DNA of 59,000 nt from Flammeovirga aprica JL-4 (GTDB lineage Bacteria; Bacteroidota; Bacteroidia; Cytophagales; Flammeovirgaceae), in contig NZ_JABANE010000058.1 of the NCBI RefSeq assembly GCF_012844305.1, forward strand, positions 1 to 59,000. The letters run 5' to 3'. How positions within the stretch are numbered: position 1 is the stretch's first letter; each line of letters begins with the position of its first letter. Both the position numbers and the translations under genes were made by a program. Positions 19,683 to 28,409 of the stretch are shown in pieces. The notes under the pieces were generated by a model. It made no database searches. It saw only the letters and a program-made list of their open reading frames with translations, and was not told the DNA's origin.

Positions 19683-21257
19683 TTAAACTTCAGCAGGTGC
19701 TTCCGTTAATTTATTCTTGATTTTGTCTTCGAATGCTGAAAGTGCAGCCTTAGAACCTTCGCCCATTGCAATTACAATTTGCTTGTAAGGAACGATAGAC
19801 ACATCGCCTGCGGCATAAACACCAGCAATAGAAGTACGGTTATGAGCATCAATGATGACTTCACCCATACGGTTTGTTTCTACAATTTCTTTGAATGCAT
19901 CACTGTTGGCTTTCAAACCGATCTGTACAAACACACCATCTGTAGTGATAGACTGAACATTTCCAGTTTCTCTGTCATTGTATTGGATACCTGTTACTTT
20001 ACTACCATCACCATCTACGCTCAATGTCTCAGCGTTAGTAACTACTGATACGTTTGGAAGGTCGTTTACTTTATCTTGTAACACTTGATCACCTTTTAAA
20101 GTGTCCATGTATTCCAATACTGTAACTTCTGAAGCGATTGCCGCCAAGTCGATCGCCGCCTCTAAACCAGAGTTGCCACCACCTACAACAACAACTTTTT
20201 TACCTTTGAAATAAGGAGCATCACAGTGCGTACAGAAGGCTACACCAGAACCGATGTATTCCGTTTCACCAGGAACACCCAATTTTCTCCAGCTTGCACC
20301 TGTAGCGATGATCAAAGCAGGAGCTGTGAATTTCTCACCCATAGAAGTAGTGATTTTCTTCACACCATCTACCACCTGAACGTCTTCTACCATACGGTTT
20401 TCCAAGATGTCGATAGGGTAATCTTTCAAGTGACTGTATAAGTTAGCAGTCAATTCAGCACCTGTTGTTTTTGTAATTGAAATCATGTTTTCAATACCCA
20501 CAGTTTCCTTCACCTGACCACCGATCACACCGGCAATCACCGCAACTTTAAAACCTTTACGAGCAGAGTAAACCGCTGAAGAAACACCGGCAGGGCCACC
20601 TCCAACTACAATTACATCATATTCTTTCTCTACTGCCTCAGAAGCATCAAAGCTACTGCCAGCAATATTCTCTATTTTACCTAATAACTCTCCTAATGAA
20701 GCTCTACCTACGTGCAATTGCTCACCGTTTGCAGTGACTGTTGGTACCGCTTGGATTCCTAAGCTTTCCACTTCCTCTTTATTGATACCGCCATCGATAA
20801 TATGGTGCTCAATATTAGGATTATAGATCGCCATTACGTTCAGTGCTTGAACAACTTCAGGGCAGTTGGTACAAGTCAATGAGATATAACTTTTTACAAC
20901 TACTTTTTCGTTGATTCCTTTGATTTTGGCAGTAATCCCTTCATCAGGTAAGTTTTTACCAATTCCTTCCATATTCAGAACAGCCATCAAAAGTGTAGTG
21001 AACTCATGACCGGTTGGCACTGCTCTAAAAATGATATTATCTACAGTTTCACCATTTTTACTGATTGTAAAAGAAAGACCTTCACCTTCTTTCACCTCCA
21101 AGGCAACTTTATCTGAACAAGAAGCTACATCTTCTAATAAATCTACTAAAGATTGTTTGCTAGGATGATTCGCTTCAACTTCTACATTGAAAGTATATTT
21201 GTTGTTTAGATTATTGAAAAGTCCTACTACTTGGTTTTTTAACGCTTGTTCTAACAT
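19683..21257 (-). CDS. ahpF: Alkyl hydroperoxide reductase subunit F (NADH:peroxiredoxin reductase)
   Basis: A 524-residue flavoprotein that passes electrons from NADH through FAD and two disulfides to the peroxiredoxin AhpC. The N-terminal thioredoxin-like double domain has Cys129-Cys132 (TCTNCPEV). The reductase part has the FAD motif VVGGGPAGVSSAV (about 218), the redox pair Cys342-Cys345 (AFCTHCDAPYF) and the NAD motif VVVGGGNSGLEAAI. Length matches the family. ahpC is not adjacent, and the gene lies alone on the minus strand inside a glycan utilisation region. It is framed by its own terminator and a consensus-like -7 element, so it is transcribed independently and is probably stress-controlled. 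Confidence 0.96.
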   Translation of the reverse strand: MLEQALKNQVVGLFNNLNNKYTFNVEVEANHPSKQSLVDLLEDVASCSDKVALEVKEGEGLSFTISKNGETVDNIIFRAVPTGHEFTTLLMAVLNMEGIGKNLPDEGITAKIKGINEKVVVKSYISLTCTNCPEVVQALNVMAIYNPNIEHHIIDGGINKEEVESLGIQAVPTVTANGEQLHVGRASLGELLGKIENIAGSSFDASEAVEKEYDVIVVGGGPAGVSSAVYSARKGFKVAVIAGVIGGQVKETVGIENMISITKTTGAELTANLYSHLKDYPIDILENRMVEDVQVVDGVKKITTSMGEKFTAPALIIATGASWRKLGVPGETEYIGSGVAFCTHCDAPYFKGKKVVVVGGGNSGLEAAIDLAAIASEVTVLEYMDTLKGDQVLQDKVNDLPNVSVVTNAETLSVDGDGSKVTGIQYNDRETGNVQSITTDGVFVQIGLKANSDAFKEIVETNRMGEVIIDAHNRTSIAGVYAAGDVSIVPYKQIVIAMGEGSKAALSAFEDKIKNKLTEAPAEV

Positions 21258-21808
21258 GGATTATTTGGTTTTTATATTTTTTGAGTACTAATTCAAAAAT
21301 ATTTTGTAGTTAATTATGTCTTAGTACTTATGTCCTTTTATCATTATTGATGCAACAAATGTAAGACGACTTTTAGGATAAGTAAAATTGATTGTTCCTA
21401 TGATGGTATAAGTAAATCTTATGAGGACAGATGAATGTTTAGTAATGACGCCCAATAGAACTTTTCAAGAACTTATTTTCAATGGAGCTCAACAAACTTG
21501 AAGATTACAGTTATCAAATGACAAATTTACCCACTTTTTATTCCTTTTTTTATCTCAATTTCACACGGGTTATAGAATCGAGTAAGTATCAATATTATTT
21601 GAGAACATAGTTTTTAAATGTAAATCATAAATTGCGAGGTAAAGGTTATGTATAGCCACGAATATCACAATTGATGCAGATTTAATTGATAATCTATTGC
21701 TGAATATTAATAGTACTAATGAATGCAAGATTTAAGCAAAGTTGCAAGAAATGAAATAAGTAAAATTGTACTGTGATTATTTTTTAAAGACATTAAGTCA
21801 ATCGAAGT
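21258..21808. other. Intergenic region with divergent promoters for ahpF and the fucosidase
   Basis: A 551-base gap between divergent genes. Apart from the ahpF -7 element at 21356-21363 and a weak candidate for the fucosidase (TTG at 21742-21744, TAAAATTG at 21761-21768, spacer 16), nothing stands out. No palindromic element of the dispersed family is present. Confidence 0.45.
21356..21363 (-). promoter_or_regulatory. Bacteroidota-type -7 promoter box for ahpF
   Basis: Read on the minus strand this is TACATTTG, a perfect match to the Bacteroidota -7 consensus TAnnTTTG. It would start a leader of about 90 bases before the ahpF ATG. A TTG at -33 is not clearly present. Confidence 0.4.
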
Positions 21809-23632
21809 ATGAAAAAGTTATTATTAATAAGTTCTCTTATTTTAGTCTCTTTTCTAGCAATTGGTCAAGAAAAAGAGAAGGGTATGGATGAGCTTTGGGG
21901 TGAAGATGAAAAAGCGAATTATACAGATAAAGATTATCAATGGTATAAAGAGGCAAAATTTGCCATGTTTATTCATTGGGGTTTATATTCTGAACTAGCA
22001 GGTGAGCACAACGGCAAACACTATTATGGTATTAACGAGTGGATTATGCGCAGAGCGGCCATCAAAACTGGAGAGTACCGTAAATTGGCAGAGACTTTTA
22101 ATCCAGTTAAATGGGATGCTGATGAAGTGGCTCAATTGGCAGTAGATGCTGGTATGAAGTACGTGGTTTTAACTGCGAAGCACCATGATGGATTTGCATT
22201 GTTTGATTCAAAAGCGAGTGACTATAACATCTCAAATACACCTTATAAAAAGGATATTGTAAAGCAGTTGGCTAAAGCGTGTAAGAAAAAAGGAATCCGT
22301 TTTGGTTTCTATTATTCTCAAATGCAAGATTGGAATGAGAAAGATGGTTTTGGCAACACTTGGGAGTTCGATGCTAAAGAAGCCAATGTACAAAAATACA
22401 TGGAGGAGAAAGCACTTCCGCAAGTAAAAGAGTTGGTGACGAACTATGGTGACATCGGATGTATCTTCTTCGACACTCCAGGTCCAATCAAACATGAGCA
22501 AGTTTTAGAGTTGAAAGCGTTAGTGGATAAATATCAACCGAACTGTTTAATCAATAGTAGAATTGGTAGAGGTTTGGGTGACTTCAAAACGTTAGGTGAT
22601 AATGAGATTCCTTCCGAGCCTGTAGATGGTTTATGGGAAACTTGTGATACACACAATAACACTTGGGCTTACAGTAATTTTGATTTCAATTGGAAAACAC
22701 CAAAAGAAATTTCACACCGTTTGATCGATGTGATTTCAAAAGGCGGTAACTACTTGTTCAATATTGGTCCTAAAGGTGATGGTTCTGTTCCTGAGGTATC
22801 AGCTATGATTTTAAGAGAAACAGGAAAGTGGATTGCAAAATACAAAGAGGCAATTTATGGAACTGAAGCATTGTACTTAGGCGGTCAAACACAATTTGCT
22901 GCTACTCAAAAAGGAAACAAGATGTACTTGTTTATCAAAGAGTGGCCAAAGGACAACAAGATCTATTTACCAAAATTCCAGTCGAAAGTAAAGAATGCGT
23001 ACTTCTTGGATGATAAATCAGCAGTTACAGCTACAGATTTAACTTCATCTACTGTAGTGACGTTCCCATTGAGAATGCCAGACCCTGTAGCTTCAGTGAT
23101 TGTGGTAGAATTTGACAGTAAACCAAAATTAAATTCTGATAAAGTATTCAACACAGGTTTAGTAACAAAATTATTACCTCACGAGGCAAAACTGACTGCT
23201 TGTACTTCTGACAAAATCAGATGGATGGAGATCTTCGGTGACTGGCATGCAGTTCCATCGATCCAAAATTGGTCGCAAAAAGGAAGCAAGGCAGAGTGGG
23301 AAGTGAATATTCCACAAAAAGGAATGTATATCGTAACATTAAATTACGCTTGTAATGAAGATGCTGATATGCAGGAAGGTATCTTGAATATCGACGGTAA
23401 AGAATACTATTTTGTTCCTACTTATAGTGGAGACAAAAAACAAATTAAAAACAAGTTTGAAAACAGAACAATCCGTGTTTTCAAAGACAGAAAAATTGGT
23501 GTAGTAAATTTTGATAAAACAGGAAAACAAACCATTTCTGTAACATTAAACACAGACGATGCTTCAGGATGGATCAATTTGGCGTCCATTTCTTTTGAGC
23601 CAATTATCCCTGTAGATTCAGACAATATTTAG
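21809..23632 (+). CDS. GH29 alpha-L-fucosidase, secreted
   Basis: A 607-residue secreted retaining glycosidase that removes alpha-linked fucose, or a related sugar, from glycans. Signal peptide about 1-19 (LAIGQ). The TIM-barrel carries FAMFIHWGLYSELAGE, KYVVLTAKHHDGFALFDS and IRFGFYYSQMQDWN, classic GH29 segments. The candidate nucleophile is Asp222 in IFFDTPG. The C-terminal 150 residues form a beta-sandwich that may bind carbohydrate. No T9SS tail or lipobox is seen, so it is probably periplasmic. The next gene starts 125 bases later, beyond a palindromic repeat. GH29 is firm; substrate is uncertain since GH29 members in algal-galactan loci are not always strict fucosidases. Confidence 0.92.
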   Translation: MKKLLLISSLILVSFLAIGQEKEKGMDELWGEDEKANYTDKDYQWYKEAKFAMFIHWGLYSELAGEHNGKHYYGINEWIMRRAAIKTGEYRKLAETFNPVKWDADEVAQLAVDAGMKYVVLTAKHHDGFALFDSKASDYNISNTPYKKDIVKQLAKACKKKGIRFGFYYSQMQDWNEKDGFGNTWEFDAKEANVQKYMEEKALPQVKELVTNYGDIGCIFFDTPGPIKHEQVLELKALVDKYQPNCLINSRIGRGLGDFKTLGDNEIPSEPVDGLWETCDTHNNTWAYSNFDFNWKTPKEISHRLIDVISKGGNYLFNIGPKGDGSVPEVSAMILRETGKWIAKYKEAIYGTEALYLGGQTQFAATQKGNKMYLFIKEWPKDNKIYLPKFQSKVKNAYFLDDKSAVTATDLTSSTVVTFPLRMPDPVASVIVVEFDSKPKLNSDKVFNTGLVTKLLPHEAKLTACTSDKIRWMEIFGDWHAVPSIQNWSQKGSKAEWEVNIPQKGMYIVTLNYACNEDADMQEGILNIDGKEYYFVPTYSGDKKQIKNKFENRTIRVFKDRKIGVVNFDKTGKQTISVTLNTDDASGWINLASISFEPIIPVDSDNI

Positions 23633-23634
23633 TT

Positions 23635-23711
23635 TGAGTTAAGAGTTAAGAGGTGGTATGATTTAATAGGTCAAGAACTAAACTTCCTTCATCCCTCTTA
23701 ACTCTTACTTC
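23635..23711. repeat. Short copy of the palindromic intergenic element
   Basis: GAGTTAAGAGTTAAGAGG (23637-23654) faces CCCTCTTAACTCTTAC (23694-23709), with a loop of about 40 bases lacking the GTTGCA core. It occupies the gap between the fucosidase and the next gene. Confidence 0.7.
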
Positions 23712-23757
23712 TTCCCTTTTCCCTCAACGTTCTTACCTACACTTAATCAGATTTGAA

Positions 23758-26181
23758 ATGAAAAGAATTATAGCTTTATTTTACCTATTACTCTGCATTA
23801 CTTCTCTTTCCTTTGGGCAGTTGCCGAAAGAGTTATGGGAATATGCGGGGACGAATACCTACATGTATCATGAAAATGATATTTTTGGTAATACCCATTT
23901 TGATATACAGACCGACCATCATTTTTTAGCCTTCAATTACAAAGATTTTAAGTTAGAACAGTTAAGACTCATTGATCAAAAAGAAGTTGGAAAGGACTAT
24001 CTTGATAAAGTGCAAGAACAACCTTTCGATATTTTATCACTTTACGTGCTGCATAAAGGCCAAAAGTACAAGGTAGTCCGTATGGAAAGTGATAAAAAAT
24101 ATGCTGGTGAATTGATTGAAAGCGGTCAGTTTTATCAGAGAAGAAACTTTCCGGATTTATTATTAGAGAATGGTCCTGATGTGAAATTATCATTTGAAAT
24201 TGCATCTTGGACGGATGCATTAGGTTTTAGATTGGTATTTGAAGAAGGGGCTGTGAAAGAAGAGGAGTGTGAATTACTGATTGAATTAAATCTTCCAAAG
24301 GAGCAATATTCAGTAAAAAATAAAAAAGGAAACTTCATTGCGAAAGCAAAAAATGGAAAGGCTTGGAACATCTTAAGTAATGAAAATGCAGATGAAATTA
24401 CAGTCGAAAAAGGTGTAGTGACTGCAAAAGCATCTTTCACAGAAAAAGATGTGAATCTAACAATGCACATCGTACAACCTACTTACCATGAAGAAGGGTT
24501 CGAAATTACAGCCAAAGACCTTATCCGACCTAACAGACCTGTAGTTGTGACTAAAAGTGCTGAACAGCAAGCTACTGTTATTTCATTAAATAATACTATG
24601 AAGCCAAAATTCGGTATGGAAAGAGTGGCGTTGCAATTGGAAAACAAAACTGACAAGCCACAATTACAGCGTTTGATTTTTGAGCGTTTAGAAAATGTGA
24701 CTGACATCACAGGTATTTCTGTGCTTTTAAGAGACAAAGAGGGCAACCCTACAGGAATTCCGGTACAGATTTCTAAAAACTGGCACAATCAGAAAACATT
24801 CAAATATCACGGTCCATGGTTAAGAGCGTATACAGTGGTTTGTTTGCCACCAAATACAAAAGTGGAGTTAGAAATGTCTAGAGTGTCAGGTTTCTGGGGA
24901 TCATTGCCGGCGGTTTCTCATAATCAGTTGTCACTGACAGGATGGGGAAGAAAATTAATTGGTAATCATCAGCTTTGGGATCAGACCGCCATGGGTGCTT
25001 TTGGTGAAAGTATTTGTTACGAGCCAGATTGCGGACAGGCCAATACTCTAATTACCGATGTTAGACCATTTTTGATTAAAAGTGATGATGACAATAAAAT
25101 TGGTCCTAGAAAATGGAATTGGACGCCTAATGTGGGTGGTGGTGATTTTATGCGAGTTTACAACAAAGAAGGAAAGAAATTAAAGATCAAAAGAATCAAA
25201 TCACATTACACGCGTAATTGTCCAAATCTTACAGAGGTCACTTACACAGGATATACGAGCAAGGACGAAGCTTCTTACAGTTTGACTTCAAATATCATGA
25301 GGAACGATGATTATTTGAGGGTGATCTTTACAATGGAAGTGGAGGTAAACGAAACTTTGGATTTTGAGCGCTTGGCTTTGGCACAATTTGGTGCGGAAAC
25401 GTATTCATACTCTGTGGAAAGAAAAATTGCTTGGGGTAATGCAGAGGGTATGATCAAAGAAATGAACAATATCCATAAAGAACGTCAATACACTAATCGA
25501 GATATTGTGATTGAAGGTGACAACCCTTGGTTCAGTATGCATCAGGCCAAAAATATGGAGAGTGATAAATATGCTGTTTGGGGCAATAAAGGAATCGTAT
25601 TGAAAGATTGGTCTGCTACTGTAGGTGGAAAGAAAATCAAGCCTCATTTCTCCACTTATTCATCAAGTAAAACAAGAGCAAAAGAGCCTGTTACGTTGGT
25701 GGAGGTCAATTTACCTTCAGAAATCAAGCAATTAAACAAAGGCGATAAGATCAAAATGGTGATTCAGCTTTGTGTTTTCCCACAGGAAGCGAAGAGTTAT
25801 TATGGATCAAATGAGGTATTTAGAAAAGCGTTGTTTGCTGGTGAAGATACTTGGAAATTGATGCACAGAGAAGCGGATCAGAATAGAGTAAAAGTGAAAG
25901 TGAAGAAAGGAAAATTGGTTAGAAATTACCCGATGAAGATAGAGGCGAAGAACAATGAAGTAGTCGCAGATATTTCAGGAGGTTTAGCTTATGTTCCTGT
26001 AACTGTCTCAAATCTTACAAGCTACAAAGACTTTAATATTACCTTCAAACATGAAGGAAAAGAAATAAAATTCGATCAGGAGAGGTTTGGAAATGACTAC
26101 TATCAAGTAGATTATAATGCCGAATCAAAAACATGGGAAGCCACTTTCTCTGTACCTGTTGATGAATTGTTGCCGAATTAA
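23758..26181 (+). CDS. Secreted protein of unknown family in the utilisation region
   Basis: An 807-residue secreted protein with a signal peptide of about 20 residues (LSFGQ). No recognisable catalytic or binding family. The first 270 residues look beta-rich and end with YHEEGFEITAKDLIR. The middle contains aromatic blocks such as MSRVSGFWGSLPAVSHNQ, GWGRKLIGNHQLWDQTAM and GPRKWNWTPNVGGGDFMRVY, typical of sugar-contacting surfaces. A late beta-domain follows (about 690-800). There is no T9SS tail. It lies 125 bases after the GH29 gene and before a strong terminator, so it may be co-expressed with the fucosidase. It may be an uncharacterised glycoside hydrolase or lyase; that is inference from context. 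Confidence 0.85.
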   Translation: MKRIIALFYLLLCITSLSFGQLPKELWEYAGTNTYMYHENDIFGNTHFDIQTDHHFLAFNYKDFKLEQLRLIDQKEVGKDYLDKVQEQPFDILSLYVLHKGQKYKVVRMESDKKYAGELIESGQFYQRRNFPDLLLENGPDVKLSFEIASWTDALGFRLVFEEGAVKEEECELLIELNLPKEQYSVKNKKGNFIAKAKNGKAWNILSNENADEITVEKGVVTAKASFTEKDVNLTMHIVQPTYHEEGFEITAKDLIRPNRPVVVTKSAEQQATVISLNNTMKPKFGMERVALQLENKTDKPQLQRLIFERLENVTDITGISVLLRDKEGNPTGIPVQISKNWHNQKTFKYHGPWLRAYTVVCLPPNTKVELEMSRVSGFWGSLPAVSHNQLSLTGWGRKLIGNHQLWDQTAMGAFGESICYEPDCGQANTLITDVRPFLIKSDDDNKIGPRKWNWTPNVGGGDFMRVYNKEGKKLKIKRIKSHYTRNCPNLTEVTYTGYTSKDEASYSLTSNIMRNDDYLRVIFTMEVEVNETLDFERLALAQFGAETYSYSVERKIAWGNAEGMIKEMNNIHKERQYTNRDIVIEGDNPWFSMHQAKNMESDKYAVWGNKGIVLKDWSATVGGKKIKPHFSTYSSSKTRAKEPVTLVEVNLPSEIKQLNKGDKIKMVIQLCVFPQEAKSYYGSNEVFRKALFAGEDTWKLMHREADQNRVKVKVKKGKLVRNYPMKIEAKNNEVVADISGGLAYVPVTVSNLTSYKDFNITFKHEGKEIKFDQERFGNDYYQVDYNAESKTWEATFSVPVDELLPN

Positions 26182-26249
26182 ATTTAGTTGATAAGGGAAG
26201 CATGATCATTAGTATTTGCTTCAACATTTATATTTAATTGAGTAATATG

Positions 26250-26293
26250 AGCACGAGTGAGATGATTGTTTCACTTGTGCTTTTTTTATTTTT
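26250..26293 (+). terminator. Intrinsic terminator after the 807-residue secreted protein
   Basis: AGCACGAGTGA (26250-26260) pairs with TCACTTGTGCT (26271-26281) over 11 bp with one G-U, around a 10-base loop. A long T tract follows (26281-26287, then more T). Confidence 0.85.
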
Positions 26294-26303
26294 GTGTCAA
26301 AAA

Positions 26304-26454
26304 AATTGACCATGTTGTGGGTCGTAAAATGGTTTTTATGATGGTTCAGTGGACGTTGTAATGCAACATCCCTACAACGGTCTCCATCATAAATGATATT
26401 CTACCATAAATTCACTGAACCACAACACGAACCATAATTCTTCATTCTTCATTC
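26304..26454. repeat. Palindromic intergenic element with inverted core
   Basis: The flanks match the 12819 copy (TGTTGTGGGTCGTAAAATGG on the left, CACTGAACCACAACACGAAC and TTCTTCATTCTTCATTCAT on the right). The core GGTTCAGTGGACGTTGTAAT, then GCAACATCCCTACAAC, is present in the opposite orientation. The core can therefore sit either way round inside the arms. Confidence 0.7.
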
Positions 26455-26525
26455 ATAAAACTCTTGTGTATTAAGTTATGAGCAGTGTTAAAATTTTTTT
26501 TTTAAGATTTAAAAAATTACGTTTT

Positions 26526-26572
26526 CATTTTGTCATTGGAAATTTAAAAGCAAATTTCAATGATGGAAATGC
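26526..26572. other. AT-rich imperfect hairpin upstream of the FGE-fold gene
   Basis: CATTGGAAATTT (26534-26545) pairs with AAATTTCAATG (26552-26562) with one bulged G. The stem extends outward imperfectly through CATTTTGT and TGGAAATG. It lies about 300 bases before the start of the next gene. It could be a leader structure or a binding site; the rest of this 680-base gap shows nothing clear. Confidence 0.4.
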
Positions 26573-26864
26573 AATTATTTGAAATATTTGTAGCACGATA
26601 CACCTCTTTCAAAAAAGTTCACGCTTTTTTTAATTATATATTTCGAAGAAGACTTTGCCCAAAAAATTCTCACAAAAAGTAAAATAGCTCTTTTTTGATA
26701 GTTTAAGCCTTATTTTCAGATTGTAAGATGAGGACAAACTTTTGAAAGATGTATAATTTACCATTAATATTTGTTTTAGGATATTGCTTTTGAAATCAGA
26801 ATGAAATGATAAGTAAAAAACTACTAGACAGTCATTTTTACTATTGGAATTAATACTTAATAAT

Positions 26865-28394
26865 ATGAACAAGACAAATACTTTTTATTTTTTTATGCTG
26901 TTCTTGCTTTTGCCCTTTCTTTCTAAAGCGAACAATCTACTGATAGAGAATGTCTCTATACCTTCCAAAAATTCATCTACTAAAACAGCTACTATACAGT
27001 TTGATATTTCTTGGGAGAATTCTTGGAGGGTGACAAGTGCACAGAATAATTGGGATGCAGTTTGGGTCTTTGTTAAGTTTAAAAATACAACCACAGATTA
27101 TTGGCAACACGCTACACTAAGCTATGGCAGTAGTCATAGTTCAACAAGTAATTTGGCTACAATCGATAGTGATGATGATACAGGTACAGGGTTTTCAAAA
27201 GGAGCCTTTATTTACAGTGCTTCAACAAAATCACAAGGCAATGCCTCTTATCAAGTACAACTAGAATGGCAATACGGTCAGGATTCACAGGGAGATGATG
27301 ATACTTTTGAAATAAAAGTTTACGGTATAGAGATGGTGTATGTGCCTAGTGGAGCATTTTATTTAGGTACTGGAGGCTCAGATCCTAAAACATTTTATAT
27401 GTACAATAATGATAATGTAAATGATAGAAGCGTGCCTTACTTTGTAGAATCAGAAGGAGCTATTACTGTAGGTACCACCAATGGGAATCTATATTATGAT
27501 ACTGATGAGAACTCAGGAACTTTTAGAGAAGGAGATATACCTGCAGATTTTCCTAAAGGATTTAGTGCTTTTTACTGTATGAAATATGAAATTACGCAAG
27601 GACAATATGCAGACTTCTTAAATATGTTGAGAACTACTCAAGTTAGTGTCAACCATATTAGTAAATCTGAGACTTATGGTAATAATTTGGAAACAGATGG
27701 ATCTACCTATTCATCATCAACTTCTTTCTATCCTCAAGTACAGCTTAGTCACCGTAAGATATTGAATTATTTAGAGTGGGCATGTTTAAGGCCAATGACA
27801 GAGATGGAGTATGAAAAAGCGTGTAGGGGAACTCAGACACCTGTTGCACTCGAATATGCATGGGGATCTACGGATATTAATGATGGATCGGAATATACTA
27901 TTGATAATGGGCAAACAGATAGTGAAGTAGTTGCGTCTTCTAGTTATTCTGCTTCTTCAGGTAATATTGTAATGAGTGCTACTGCACCAGACTCGGGTAC
28001 TGGCAACCACAAACCTCTAAGAGTAGGAATCTTTGCAACTTCTGGAGCAAGCAGAGTTTCTTCAGGAGCTACTTATTATGGTATCATGAATATGTCTGGA
28101 AATGTGACAGAACTTGTAGTGACAGTATCAGTAGAACCCGGTAGAAGCTTTGATGGTTCACATGGATCAGGTGCTTTAGATAATGTAGGTAACTACACCA
28201 ATACAGGATGGCCTAATACTGCTGTTGATGCCTCTGCCACTGATTATGGTTATGGTTCAAGAGGTGGAGCTTACGTTTTCCCTAGTAGTTTCGGTTATGT
28301 GTCGACTAGAAATTATGTTGCTTACCGTTATCATGATTCATCAAATGTGAGGGAATGTGGAGGTAGAGGAGTAAGAACAGCCCCAAGTAACTAA
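26865..28394 (+). CDS. Secreted SUMF1/formylglycine-enzyme-fold protein lacking catalytic cysteines
   Basis: A 509-residue secreted protein. The ATG at 26865 gives a signal peptide (about 1-22, LSKAN); an upstream in-frame TTG at 26844 is less likely. Residues about 23-150 form a beta-rich domain. The rest is a SUMF1/EgtB/PvdO-fold domain: MVYVPSGAFYLGTGG, FYCMKYEITQGQYADFLN, CLRPMTEMEYEKACRG, IMNMSGNVTELVV and a C-terminal RECGGRGVR. In aerobic formylglycine-generating enzymes two cysteines sit in the segment aligning with YVSTRNYVAYRY; neither is present. It is thus probably not a sulfatase maturase but a structural or binding protein. It is co-directional and 15 bases before its T9SS partner. 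Confidence 0.85.
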   Translation: MNKTNTFYFFMLFLLLPFLSKANNLLIENVSIPSKNSSTKTATIQFDISWENSWRVTSAQNNWDAVWVFVKFKNTTTDYWQHATLSYGSSHSSTSNLATIDSDDDTGTGFSKGAFIYSASTKSQGNASYQVQLEWQYGQDSQGDDDTFEIKVYGIEMVYVPSGAFYLGTGGSDPKTFYMYNNDNVNDRSVPYFVESEGAITVGTTNGNLYYDTDENSGTFREGDIPADFPKGFSAFYCMKYEITQGQYADFLNMLRTTQVSVNHISKSETYGNNLETDGSTYSSSTSFYPQVQLSHRKILNYLEWACLRPMTEMEYEKACRGTQTPVALEYAWGSTDINDGSEYTIDNGQTDSEVVASSSYSASSGNIVMSATAPDSGTGNHKPLRVGIFATSGASRVSSGATYYGIMNMSGNVTELVVTVSVEPGRSFDGSHGSGALDNVGNYTNTGWPNTAVDASATDYGYGSRGGAYVFPSSFGYVSTRNYVAYRYHDSSNVRECGGRGVRTAPSN

Positions 28395-28409
28395 CATATT
28401 CTTAAAGCG

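Noticed and set aside
19430..19720. 96-residue plus-strand open frame overlapping the palindromic repeat and the ahpF 3' end
   Set aside because: It runs through a repeat core and a terminator hairpin and overlaps ahpF, so it is not a gene.
26865..28394. Calling this gene the sulfatase maturase (formylglycine-generating enzyme)
   Set aside because: The catalytic cysteine positions are not cysteines, and the protein is secreted with a surface partner.
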